From contig DDTJ01000042.1 of assembly GCA_002344525.1 (NCBI GenBank), positions 1 to 64,000 of the forward strand: 64,000 nt of DNA, in the 5' to 3' direction. Under the pieces are notes generated by a model, which worked only from the letters and a program-made list of their open reading frames with translations, did no database searches and had not been told where the DNA came from. A program made the position numbers and the translations under genes. The DNA comes from Akkermansiaceae bacterium UBA2367. Its GTDB lineage: Bacteria > Verrucomicrobiota > Verrucomicrobiia > Verrucomicrobiales > DEV007. Below are positions 25,550 to 35,300 of this stretch, piece after piece (the stretch's first letter is position 1; each line of letters opens with the position of its first letter).

Positions 25550-27229
25550 ATGGACGTGTCGAAACCAGGCGGACCGGGCAGCCTCGCGGGATTCCTCATC
25601 GGCGGCTGCCTCCTTCTCGCCGTCGGTGCGGGCGTCCTTCGTTCGGCCGAGCGCGTCGCCCTCGTCATCGGCAACGACAACTATGCCCACGTCACGCCCC
25701 TCGGCGAGGCGCGGAACGACGCCAACACCATCGGCAAGACGTTGGAGGGGATCGGCTTCACCGTGGAATACCTCCTCGACGGGGAGTGGAAGGCGTCGAG
25801 GGTCAAGATCGAGCAATTCGCGAAGGACCACGCCGACGCCGCCCTCGCCGTGGTCTATTTCGCCGGCCACGGCGTCGAGATCAAGGGCGAGCATTACCTG
25901 CTGCCGATCGATAGCAACCCGACTTCGGAGGGTTCCTTCGAGCACGAGGCGATTTCGCTCGACTTCCTCCTCGGTCAGCTCGCGGACCACCAGAACTGCC
26001 TCCGCGTCGTCATCCTCGACGCCTGCCGCAACAACCCCTTCGCCACGACGCGCGGAACGCGCAGCTTCGGCGGCGGGGCGGGATTGGGCGCGCGCACCAA
26101 GCCGGCGCCGAAGCAGACCCTCATCGCCTATTCCGCCAACACCGGCCAGACGGCGCTCGACGGCATGTACACCCCGGCCCTGCTGAAACATCTGAAGGAC
26201 ACGGGGCTGCGGGGCGAGGAGGTCTTCTACGCGATCAACAACGAGGTTTCGGACGCGACCGGTGGTCGGCAGGAACCCGCGATCTACATCACCGGGGGGC
26301 GTCCCTTCAGCTTCCATTCCGACCAAGGGGAGTTGCCCCAGCCGACGAGTCCTACGCAGTTGTCCACGACGGCGACGGCAACCGCCACCCCTCCTCCCGC
26401 TGCGCCGGAGGAGCCCCGCCAGCCCGAGACCTCCGCGACGGCGTCCGACTCCTTCCCCAAGGAGGAGATCGAGGGCTTTTTCTGGCGCTGGATCGACGCT
26501 TGGCAGTCGAGGGACAGCGCCCGCTACCAAGGCCACTACGGGAGCTGCTTCGCTGGCACCACCTACTCCCACGTCTCCGGCCACAAGAGCATGACGCGCC
26601 GGGAGTGGATGGCCGACAAGGCCGGAAAGTTCGCCCGTGCGACGGGCATCGAGGTCGGCGTGGAGAACGCCCGCTACCAGATCGACGGGGACGCCGTGCT
26701 CCTCGCCTTCACGCAGAAGTTCGTCACCACATACAAGAGCGGCAGCAGACCCTACCGCGACGTGGGCGAGAAGGTCCTTGTCCTCCGCCGCGAGGGGGGC
26801 GGGCTCAAGATCATGAGCGAGAAATTCTTCCCTCCCGACGTGCGGCATTCCCACAGCACGGCGGGCGACTCCGGGCTCTACTCGGTGGTCTCCACCTTCG
26901 TCCGCGACTGGGCCGACGCTTGGGAATCGCGCGACCTCGGGCGTTACCGGGCCTTCTACCACACCGGTTTCCAAGGGAAGAAGGGTTCCGGCATGCTCGG
27001 CTACGATGCGTGGATGGACGACATGGGTTCGAAATTCCGCAAGGCGAGTTGGATTTCCGTGGAGATGGGCGAACTGGACATCCGCGAATCGGGCGACCGC
27101 TACACGGTCCGCTACAAGCAGACTTACAAATCCTCGAACTACTCCGACGTCGGCTACAAGACGCTGACGCTGGTGAAGGACGCGGGCGGGGACCTTCGCA
27201 TCGTGGGCGAATCGTGGAGCGCGAAATGA
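25550..27229 (+). CDS. Exported caspase-like (C14) protease with two NTF2-like domains
   Basis: A 559-residue protein. After an N-terminal hydrophobic segment (about 11-30) comes a caspase p20-like domain starting RVALVIGNDNY. The catalytic dyad is visible as H107 (YFAGHG) and C159 (ILDACRNNPF). A Thr/Pro-rich linker (about 265-300) leads to two related C-terminal units, each starting with a WxDAWxSRDxxRYxxxY pattern (about 310 and 455), which look like SnoaL/NTF2-like Cds6-type domains. The membrane segment suggests an envelope location. The gene overlaps the next by four bases (ATGA). Substrate unknown. Confidence 0.8.
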   Translation: MDVSKPGGPGSLAGFLIGGCLLLAVGAGVLRSAERVALVIGNDNYAHVTPLGEARNDANTIGKTLEGIGFTVEYLLDGEWKASRVKIEQFAKDHADAALAVVYFAGHGVEIKGEHYLLPIDSNPTSEGSFEHEAISLDFLLGQLADHQNCLRVVILDACRNNPFATTRGTRSFGGGAGLGARTKPAPKQTLIAYSANTGQTALDGMYTPALLKHLKDTGLRGEEVFYAINNEVSDATGGRQEPAIYITGGRPFSFHSDQGELPQPTSPTQLSTTATATATPPPAAPEEPRQPETSATASDSFPKEEIEGFFWRWIDAWQSRDSARYQGHYGSCFAGTTYSHVSGHKSMTRREWMADKAGKFARATGIEVGVENARYQIDGDAVLLAFTQKFVTTYKSGSRPYRDVGEKVLVLRREGGGLKIMSEKFFPPDVRHSHSTAGDSGLYSVVSTFVRDWADAWESRDLGRYRAFYHTGFQGKKGSGMLGYDAWMDDMGSKFRKASWISVEMGELDIRESGDRYTVRYKQTYKSSNYSDVGYKTLTLVKDAGGDLRIVGESWSAK

Positions 27230-28224
27230 CATCGAACTCGATCCGGATACTCCGCCTGTGGGGCTGCCTTCTCGGCGGCCTCCTCTGCGCCGCGCTGCTC
27301 CCAGCCGAGGAGTCGGCCCGGAAGGGGGAGGGGGCCTTCACGCTGCCCTTGGGGAAGGAGGAGGTCGAGTTCTTCGTCGAGGGCGACCCGGCGGCGGGCG
27401 GCCCTCTCGTCGTTTCGCTGCATCGCAACGAGAACACCGCCTTCCCCGTCGTCCGCGAGCTTCTTTCCTCCCAGCCGGGCCGCTTCGTCGGCATCCGCAC
27501 GCCGGGAGGCCGGCGCCTTTCCCTGAAGGGCGGCAGCCGGGCCTTCACCATCGACCCCAACCGCATCTTCAGCCGGACCGGGATCGAAGGCGACTTGAGG
27601 AAGTTCAGCTTCTTCAGCGAGGAGATCGCTTCGGAGATCGAGGGATTCGCCGCCGCCTACCTCGACAAGGCGGGCTTGAAGAAGGGCGCGACCGTGATCG
27701 CCGTGCACAACAACACCGATGGGGGCTACTCTCTCACGAGCTACCTGAAAGGGGGGAGCGAGTCGGCGGCGGGCGCGGAAGTCCACCGAGTCGAGGGGCT
27801 GGATGCCGACGATTTCATCCTCGTCACGAACCCCCGCCACTTCGAAGCCTTGCGGCAGGGCGGCTTCAACGTCGTCCTGCAAGACAACCAGCGCGCCCCG
27901 GACGACGGCTCCCTCTCGGTCTATTGCGGTCGGCAGGGGATCGACTATTTCAACGTCGAGGCGGATTTCGGGAGCAAGGCGGAGCAGGGGCGCATGTTGC
28001 GGGCGGTCTTCTCCCTCGCCTCCGGGAAGAGCTTGCCGCCAGCGCCCCCGCCGTCTCCCAGCAAAGGCAAGTCCGAAGGCAAACCTGTCGGGAAGCCTGC
28101 TGCCAAGCCCGAAAGCAAGCCCGTCGGAAAATCGTCCAAGGGCGGCCCGGCCCGGCCCGAGGCTCCCCCGGAGGAGGCGAAGCCGTCGGGATTTCGTCTG
28201 TTCAAGCCCCTGAAACGGCCTTGA
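27226..28224 (+). CDS. Exported conserved protein coupled to the caspase-like gene
   Basis: A 332-residue protein with signal peptide (LRLWGCLLGGLLCAALLPAE). The central part has striking motifs: SLHRNENTAFPVV, FTIDPNRIFSRTGI, AVHNNTDGGYS, ADDFILVTNPRHFEAL and DDGSLSVYC. These occur together in a conserved but, to my knowledge, uncharacterised secreted family; H, N, E and D residues could form a metal site as in zinc hydrolases. The last 75 residues are Lys/Pro repeats (KPVGKPAAKPESKPVGK), probably a cell-wall or polyanion-binding tail. ATG 27226 overlaps the caspase-like stop, so the two are likely made together. Confidence 0.65.
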   Translation: MTSNSIRILRLWGCLLGGLLCAALLPAEESARKGEGAFTLPLGKEEVEFFVEGDPAAGGPLVVSLHRNENTAFPVVRELLSSQPGRFVGIRTPGGRRLSLKGGSRAFTIDPNRIFSRTGIEGDLRKFSFFSEEIASEIEGFAAAYLDKAGLKKGATVIAVHNNTDGGYSLTSYLKGGSESAAGAEVHRVEGLDADDFILVTNPRHFEALRQGGFNVVLQDNQRAPDDGSLSVYCGRQGIDYFNVEADFGSKAEQGRMLRAVFSLASGKSLPPAPPPSPSKGKSEGKPVGKPAAKPESKPVGKSSKGGPARPEAPPEEAKPSGFRLFKPLKRP

Positions 28225-28316
28225 GCCGGCTGATGGGACGGACAAAACAAGCGAAAGGCGGTAGGACGGCTGGCTCTCTGCCGTCTCTTGCTACCGAGTT
28301 TCCAAAGCCGACCGCG

Positions 28317-28548
28317 TCACGATTCGGTCTTCCCTTTCGGCCTCATCGACGGCAGTGGCTTCACCAATTCGATCTCGACATCGTTCTTCAAGTCCGGGCC
28401 GGGGGTGGTGCGCCCCTGCCGGATCGCCGTAGCAGCCGAGGTAGTGGTTGAGGTCGTCGGAGACAAGGAAGGGGACATTGGGCCGGTCCGCGACAGGGGC
28501 GAAGACGATGAGGAGGAGAAAAGCGAGAGTGAAGAGGGTTGGCTTCAT
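28317..28548 (-). pseudogene. Collapsed sulfatase gene (N- and C-terminal ends only)
   Basis: ATG 28548 opens a signal peptide (MKPTLFTLAFLLLIVFAPVA) and a sulfatase N terminus, RPNVPFLVSDDLNHYLGCYG, the metal-binding start of iduronate-type sulfatases. About residue 42 the homology stops. A shifted frame then gives a plausible sulfatase tail, PDLKNDVEIELVKP..., ending at TGA 28317-28319. The catalytic CxPSR region and some 400 residues are absent. This is a deletion scar at the left edge of the restriction island. The rest of the 28225-28770 gap holds a decayed GTAGGACGGCTGG hairpin (28261-28287) and a perfect 8-bp hairpin at 28593-28613. Confidence 0.75.
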
Positions 28549-28770
28549 GGGGAAAGAGGGTTGGGTCGGAGGACAGGATACTCTGGAATCGAACTCCGGG
28601 GGAAGCCCGGAGTTTCGGGAGGGCGTGTTTGCGGGGCGCGGGACAGTCCGCCCGATAGGCGGAAAATCCGTTGCCGCGCATCGTCCAGAATGCTTAGAAT
28701 CCGGGATGCCGTCCGATACCAGAGCCACGAGGGCCATCCTTCCACCACATCCGCGTTCACGCCCCGTCCT

Positions 28771-31638
28771 ATGAACGCCGTCGAAATCGAGGAAGCCGTG
28801 TCCAGACTCGCCGAAGCCCCCTTCGACGCGGGCGGCTTCCCCTACGCCTTTCTCGAAGCCTTCGGCAACAAGGCCGCCACCATCCAGCGGCTGAGGAGCG
28901 GCAGCACCAACCAGTCCGATCTCGGCGGCGTGCTCCAGCGGAGCAACATCCACCTCAAGACCTGCGCGGTGGGCGAGGTCGCGGCCACCCTCGCCGCCCT
29001 GCGCGAAAGCCCCGCGACCACGCGGCACAAAGCCAAATTCATTCTCGCCACCGACGGCGTGGAGCTGCAGGCCGAGTCGCTCGATGGCGAGGGCGAGACG
29101 CTTGCCTGCGCCTACCCGGACTTCGGCGACCACTTCGGCTTCTTCCTCCCGCTCGCCGGCATCTCCACCGTCCGCCAGATCCGGGAGAATGCCTTCGACA
29201 TCAAGGCCACCGGCCGCCTGAACCGCCTCTACATCGAGCTGCTCAAGGACAATCCCGAATGGGCCAGCGCCGCCCGCCGCGAGGATCTGAACCACTTCCT
29301 CGCCCGCCTCATCTTCTGCTTCTTCGCCGAGGACACGTCGATCTTCCGCAGCGAGGGCCTCTTCACCGCCACCGTCGGGCAGATGAGCGCGCGGGATTCC
29401 TCGAACACCTACGAGGTCATCTCCGAGCTCTTCCGCGCCATGAACATCCCCGTCAGCCACGGGGGGAGGCCGGACAACCGATATCGCGAGGCGGCTGGGA
29501 TCAAGAGCTGGGCGAACGTCTTCCCCTACGTCAACGGCGGGCTGTTCTCCGACAGCGTGGACGTGCCGAAGTTCTCGAAGATCGCCCGCACCTACCTTCT
29601 CCGCGTCGGCAGCCTCGACTGGACGAAGATCAATCCCGACATCTTCGGCTCCATGATCCAAGCCGTGGCCGACGACGAGGAGCGCGGTTCCCTCGGCATG
29701 CACTACACCAGCGTGCCGAACATCCTCAAGGTGCTGAATCCCCTCTTCCTCGACGACCTGCGGACGAAGCTCGACGAAGCCGGAGAGAGTCCGCAGAAGC
29801 TCCTCAACCTCCGCAAGCGCCTCGCCCGCATCCGCGTCTTCGACCCCGCCTGCGGCTCGGGGAACTTCCTCGTCATCGCCTACAAGCAGATGCGGGAGAT
29901 CGAGGCCGAGATCAACCGCCGCCGGGGCGAGATCGAGCGCAAGTCCGACATCCCCCTCACCAACTTCCGCGGCATCGAGATCCGCCACTTCTCCTGCGAG
30001 ATCGCCCGCCTCGCCCTCATCATCGCCGAGTATCAGTGCGACGTGCTCTATCGCGGCGAGCAGCTCGCGCTGGCGGAGTTCCTGCCGCTGGAAAAAGCCA
30101 ACTGGATCACCTGCGGCAATGCGCTGCGGCTGGATTGGTTGAGCATCTGCCCGCCTACGGGAAAAGGGGTGAAGAACAAAGCGGATGATTTGTTCGAGGT
30201 GCCGCTGGATCAGTCGGAGATCGATTTCGAGAACGAAGGCGGGGAAACCTACATTTGCGGGAATCCGCCGTATCTCGGCAGCACTTGGCAATCCAACGAA
30301 CAGAAATCCGACCTCAAAGCCATCTTCGACGGTCGAGCCAGAAACTGGAAATCCCTCGACTACGTTTCCGGCTGGTTCATGAAAGCCGCCGACTACGGCA
30401 CCCATGCCCAAGCCGCCGCCGCCTTCGTCTCCACCAACTCCATTTGCCAAGGCCAGCAAGTTCCCATCCTTTGGCCGCTCATTTTTGAAACTGGACATGA
30501 AATCTTCTTCGCTCATACCAGCTTCAAATGGGCCAACCTCGCCAGCCACAACGCGGGCGTCACGGTGGCCATCATCGGCATTTCCAACCATCCGGGAAAA
30601 CTCCGTTCTCTCTACTCTCTGAACGAGAAAAACGAGGTCACGCTCAAGGAGGCGGAAAACATCAATCCCTATCTCGTCGCCGGGTCGAATGTGATTGTCG
30701 ATAAGTTGTCTCGACCACTGACCGACGTTTCGGACATGGATTTCGGAAGCAAGCCAGTGGATGGGGGTAATCTGTTTCTCGACTTCACCGAGAAACATGC
30801 TCTGATCCAGCGGTCGCCGGATGCAGCGCCGTTCATCCACGGGTTCTCCAATTCCGAGGAGTTTATCAACGGCAAACAACGGTTCTGTCTGTGGATCGAT
30901 GATGATGGGGTTGCCGATGCGCGCACGATAAATGAGATCGCACGGCGCTTGGATGCTGTCGCGCAAATGCGGTTGGCCAGTCCCAAGCTACAAACCCGAC
31001 AATCAGCCAGCACGCCCCACCGCTTTGGTGAGGTTCGTCATCGCAGTAGCAGCTACACGGTGGTTATCCCGCGCGTCAGTTCGGAAAACCGTGACTTCCT
31101 TCCTGTTGGCCTTGTGACTGGCGGAACGATAGTCGGCGACCGAAACTTCGCCCTCTACGACGCCCCGCTCTGGAACATGGCGCTCATCGCCTCCCGCCTG
31201 CACTGGGTCTGGATCGGCACGGTCTGCGTGCGGTTGGAAATGCGTTTCTCCTACTCCAACACCCTCGGCTGGAACACCTTCCCCGTCCCCACCCTCACCG
31301 AACAGAACAAAGCCGACCTGACCCGTTGCGCGGAGGACATTCTGCTCGCCCGCGAGGCGCATTTCCCCGCCACCATCGCCGATCTCTACGGGAGCGCGAG
31401 TGCCCCCACTCGCATCGATGGAGTGGAAGCGGATGGGGGCATCCGCGCTCCCGACCTCCGCGCCGCCCACGACCGAAACGACGAGACCCTCGAGCGCATC
31501 TACATCGGCCGCCGTTTCAAGAACGACACCGAGCGCCTCGAAAAGCTCTTCGACCTCTACACCAAGATGACCGCCAACGCCCCCGCCACCAAGACGGCAA
31601 GGAAAACCGCCCGGCGCAAGAAAGGGGGCGAGGCGTGA
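28771..31638 (+). CDS. MmeI-like class I DNA methyltransferase
   Basis: A 955-residue adenine-type DNA methyltransferase. It has an N-terminal MmeI-like region (FLEAFGNKAATIQRLRSG, then FFLPLAGIS), the helical spacer, the SAM motif DPACGSGNF (from 358), the catalytic NPPY (498-501, in ICGNPPYLGS), a target-recognition region, and a C-terminal SNTLGWNTFPVP motif with a Lys-rich tail. MmeI-type enzymes combine methylation and cleavage, but I do not see a convincing D-ExK nuclease site in the N terminus, so this may be methylation-only. ATG 28771 fits the family start. The region around 30.15-31.13 kb is AT-richer than the ends, suggesting recombination around the recognition domain. Confidence 0.82.
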   Translation: MNAVEIEEAVSRLAEAPFDAGGFPYAFLEAFGNKAATIQRLRSGSTNQSDLGGVLQRSNIHLKTCAVGEVAATLAALRESPATTRHKAKFILATDGVELQAESLDGEGETLACAYPDFGDHFGFFLPLAGISTVRQIRENAFDIKATGRLNRLYIELLKDNPEWASAARREDLNHFLARLIFCFFAEDTSIFRSEGLFTATVGQMSARDSSNTYEVISELFRAMNIPVSHGGRPDNRYREAAGIKSWANVFPYVNGGLFSDSVDVPKFSKIARTYLLRVGSLDWTKINPDIFGSMIQAVADDEERGSLGMHYTSVPNILKVLNPLFLDDLRTKLDEAGESPQKLLNLRKRLARIRVFDPACGSGNFLVIAYKQMREIEAEINRRRGEIERKSDIPLTNFRGIEIRHFSCEIARLALIIAEYQCDVLYRGEQLALAEFLPLEKANWITCGNALRLDWLSICPPTGKGVKNKADDLFEVPLDQSEIDFENEGGETYICGNPPYLGSTWQSNEQKSDLKAIFDGRARNWKSLDYVSGWFMKAADYGTHAQAAAAFVSTNSICQGQQVPILWPLIFETGHEIFFAHTSFKWANLASHNAGVTVAIIGISNHPGKLRSLYSLNEKNEVTLKEAENINPYLVAGSNVIVDKLSRPLTDVSDMDFGSKPVDGGNLFLDFTEKHALIQRSPDAAPFIHGFSNSEEFINGKQRFCLWIDDDGVADARTINEIARRLDAVAQMRLASPKLQTRQSASTPHRFGEVRHRSSSYTVVIPRVSSENRDFLPVGLVTGGTIVGDRNFALYDAPLWNMALIASRLHWVWIGTVCVRLEMRFSYSNTLGWNTFPVPTLTEQNKADLTRCAEDILLAREAHFPATIADLYGSASAPTRIDGVEADGGIRAPDLRAAHDRNDETLERIYIGRRFKNDTERLEKLFDLYTKMTANAPATKTARKTARRKKGGEA

Positions 31639-31648
31639 AAGGAATCCG

Positions 31649-32329
31649 CTAAGGACCGGATGGAGCGCTCCGGCAAGAGCAGTCCAAAAAGATGTGATGG
31701 AGGATCAAGACGCTGCCATCCGCCCGCCCGTGCCGGCTCTCGAGCTCCCCTGCCAGATCGGCTAGGACGACTTTGGAGACGAGTCCCTGCATGATGGAAA
31801 GCTGCGGAACCGGGCTTTCCGTATCCTGATCGAATCTGCGACGGAGCTCATCGTGCCAGTAGGAAACGGTCTGGTTCTCGAACAAGCCGACCATGGCGGC
31901 CTCGGGCGCATCCGCCGCATAGCGGCCCGACACGAGATCGCCCATGCCGCCTTCCCCCACATATTCCCCAATGGGAAAGCCGCCGGTGCGGAGGCGCTTC
32001 GCCTCCAATACATAGGTGATCCTCGGACGGATGCCGTTGCGGATGATGGTGATGTCGAGCCGCAACCGGTCGTTGCCAAGCTCGCCCGCAGGGCTGTGCG
32101 GCTCCTGGTCGCCGATCCAATAGCAATCGAAGGCCTTCGGTGTGCCGGGGTGTTCGCTGAGCCGCCGTTTCATCGCATCGGCCAGCAGGCCGGTCATGCT
32201 CGGCTCGTCAAGGCCGGGATGAAATCGGTCGCGGACGTCCCCATGCGCCCAGAGGAGCAATTGATGCGCATGCAGGCGAAACGCTTCGCCGTAGCGGCCC
32301 CACATCCTGTCGAGACGGTTCAGGGTCAT
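31649..32329 (-). CDS. Putative PD-(D/E)xK restriction endonuclease
   Basis: A 226-residue protein. The core LDITII (D92) followed by YVLEAKR (E109, K111) matches the PD-(D/E)xK nuclease signature, with a preceding helix that includes ExP. Its ATG overlaps the stop of the upstream methyltransferase gene (ATGA at 32326-32329), so the two proteins are translationally coupled, as expected for a restriction enzyme and its methylase. Cleavage specificity is unknown. The gene ends 10 nt from the convergent MmeI-like gene. Confidence 0.68.
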   Translation of the reverse strand: MTLNRLDRMWGRYGEAFRLHAHQLLLWAHGDVRDRFHPGLDEPSMTGLLADAMKRRLSEHPGTPKAFDCYWIGDQEPHSPAGELGNDRLRLDITIIRNGIRPRITYVLEAKRLRTGGFPIGEYVGEGGMGDLVSGRYAADAPEAAMVGLFENQTVSYWHDELRRRFDQDTESPVPQLSIMQGLVSKVVLADLAGELESRHGRADGSVLILHHIFLDCSCRSAPSGP

Positions 32330-35300
32330 GCGCGGCGGGAGGATTCGACGGCCTCGGCGATGACATCGTCCGCGTCGAGCATGGCCTGCGTCTCCGTCCA
32401 CTCCAAACGGCGGGGCGGTTTGACGAGGTGGATCGTGTCGCCATCGAGCAAGCGCACGCTGCGTCGCACATACACCCATTGGCAATGCTTGTGCTCGGCG
32501 GCGGCGAGAAGCGTGTTCAGCGTCTCGGCCTCCTCGCCATTGGCCGGCACCACTTCGATGGGAATGGCCTGCGGTCGGTCGGTCAGGGTGACCGAGACGG
32601 CGATGCCCCGCCCGGAATGCCTTACGGCGACCCGGTGATGCGTCTGGTTTGCGAGAAAGCCGTCCAAATCGTCGCGAAGACGGGTGGCGTAGAGGATGAG
32701 TTCCGCTTCATCCGGCCGATGCCGCAAGGCGGGCGGGTTCTTGCCTTTGTTGAGCTGGTAGCGAACCCGGAAAAACTCGCCGACAACCAAGGCCACCGAG
32801 GCGGGAATCCCCAGAACCCGCGCGACCCGCTGATCCAGCAAGCGCTTCACCTCGCTGAAATCAGCGCCTTGCCTTTCCAGAGCGGCGGCCTCTTCCCATG
32901 CGGCGCACAGCCCTTGCTGCCTCTCAGGCGTCCACTCGGGGAAAGGGAGGTTTTCGGCGTCGCCTTTGTCGATGAGGCTGCGGTCGATTCCCCACTCCGA
33001 ACTGAGCACGAAAAAAAGCAGGTAGGACGCGTAGCTGGAATTCCAGATGGCCGCCACGGCCTTCATTTCCTCTGCCGTTCCACCGGCAAGGCCGACTTTT
33101 GAATGTCGAATAATGAATGGCTGATCAGTATAGGCGGCAAAGTCATTCCACAGGAACAGACGTGGGCCTCTGGATAGATGAACTCCTTTAGTTCCTCCTC
33201 GGACGCGGACAAATATTCCCAACGTGTTCTCTATCAAAAACCGTGAATCAATCGTCAGATTTCTTTTTCCGGCTACCAATGCCTTGTGATCCAGAAGTTC
33301 CAACCCCTCTAAAACGTTGCGCCCCTCCTTGTCCAAGATCTCTTCGTTTGGATCCTCGTCGGACCCCTCATCTTGCCGCAGTTGAAGCCCGAGGGCGATC
33401 TTCCAGTTTCTGGCTTCGGCAATCCCGCCAAGGGTTGTCGAAAAGACAGCCTGAAGCCTGCGGAGCGCCATTTCATCGCGCGGTCCGGCCCACAGGCTTT
33501 GCTTCCAAACCGATGCCTTGCCGGAAGCCGCTTGGCTACGCGGAACGACTTTGATCTCCGACTCGGAAAATCCGATCGTCCACGCCCGTCGTTTGCCACC
33601 GCGTTTGGGCACGGTCACCCGCTGGTTGGCGACAAACGGCCCGAAATGAAGGATGCCACCCTCTGCTTCGTCCATCTTGGGTGCAGTGTAGACAAGAGTC
33701 ATGCACGGAGCCTGGGCCGACGCGAAGATGATGTAGGCGAGGTTGGCGAAGTTGGTGACGCGCCGCACGCGCAGACGGCTGAAAAACTGCTTCCTCCAGC
33801 CTTCGAGGTGATCGTTGGTCAGCGTCTTGGCATGCAGAATGAGGCCGACGGCGCCTTCCTCCGCGAGACAGTCCATGACCCGCCACGCGAAGGCCTCGCC
33901 TGTGCGCGCACGGGCCAGCGCATAATCCTTGGCATGCGCTTTCGACCAAGCGATGAGGTGCGCGGAGTCCGGATCGTCCTTGTCCAACTCGACCCAAGGA
34001 GGATTCCCCAGGATGGCGTCGAAGCGGATGCCCTTCCCTTCGGGAGAGACGATCTGCCGCCAGAATCGCCCTTGCTCATTGAAGAAATCCTCGTCGAAGA
34101 GATTGTTGCGGACAAGCGTAGGGAACTTGAAGGCCTTGTTCCGATGCAGTTCCGGCGGATCCACATAGCCCAGCATGGCGAGGATGAGGCTGAATCCGGC
34201 GATCTGGCAGGCGATGCGGTTGCGCTCGACCGCGTAGATGCTGGAGGTCAGCAGCTCACGCAGTTGCGAGGCATTCAGGTTGTCCCGTCCTTCCTGACGG
34301 CAGCGCATTTCGACCAGCCGGCGGAACGCCACGACGAGGAACACGCCGGAGCCGCAGCAAGGGTCCAGCACCCTCATTCCGGGCTGAAGGGTGCGCACGG
34401 CATTGACTTCGGAGACGAGATATTCCGCCAACGGTTCGGGGGTGTAGTGCGCCCCGCGCTTTTCCGGGTCGGAGGCGTTCTTCGTCCTCTCCTCCCCCTC
34501 CTTGTCCGAACGATGGATGAACTGTTCGTAGATCGAGGAGAGGAATTCCACGGGAATGGAGGCGAAGTCGTAGGCGCGAAATCCCAAGTGCATCTGTCCG
34601 GCGGCTTCCTCGCCGGCAAACACGCGGGCCACGAGCTGGACGGCGGCCGACTTGGGCGCGGAACGGCTGCCCCAAGCGATGGGAAACAGTTGGCCGTTGA
34701 AGCGCTTTTCGATGGCTGCCACCAGCTTGCGGAAACCGAGCAAGGTGATGTCCGGGGCAAAGACCTCGCCATTGAAAATGGTGGCCGGATCGATCCCCAC
34801 GTCGTCGCGAAGCCATTTGTCGGAAACGATGTCCCTGGCCCTCAAATAGCTGAGATAGACGAACTTCCCGATCAAGGCATGGCATGTGTCGCGTGGAAGC
34901 GCGAAGCGGGCTTCCAGCGCCCCCGCGAGGGAACGCAGATTTTTGAGCAGGGTCGTGTCCACCCGCTGCTCGGAACCCAGATGCGCGGCGTTCCGCTCCC
35001 AGATCTCGCCGCGATCAATGGCGTCGGCCGTGAAGGCGGACAAAGCTTCCAGAACCAGGCGAACGCCGCCCTCCGTCGGAACGGGCCATGTGACCGCCCC
35101 GACTTCCTCCTTGGCGGGATCGTAGGCAAAACCGGTATAGACGCGCACTTGGCCGGGAAGCAACACCACTAGAAAGGGATGGATTCCCTGGTTCCAAAGC
35201 TTGCGATGGATCTCGCGGGCTTGCTCGGGGGTGTCGGCCTCGGCGACCTGCACGGCGGGACGAACGCTAGTGGACGTCAGGTCGGTATCCGGCGTGGCTT

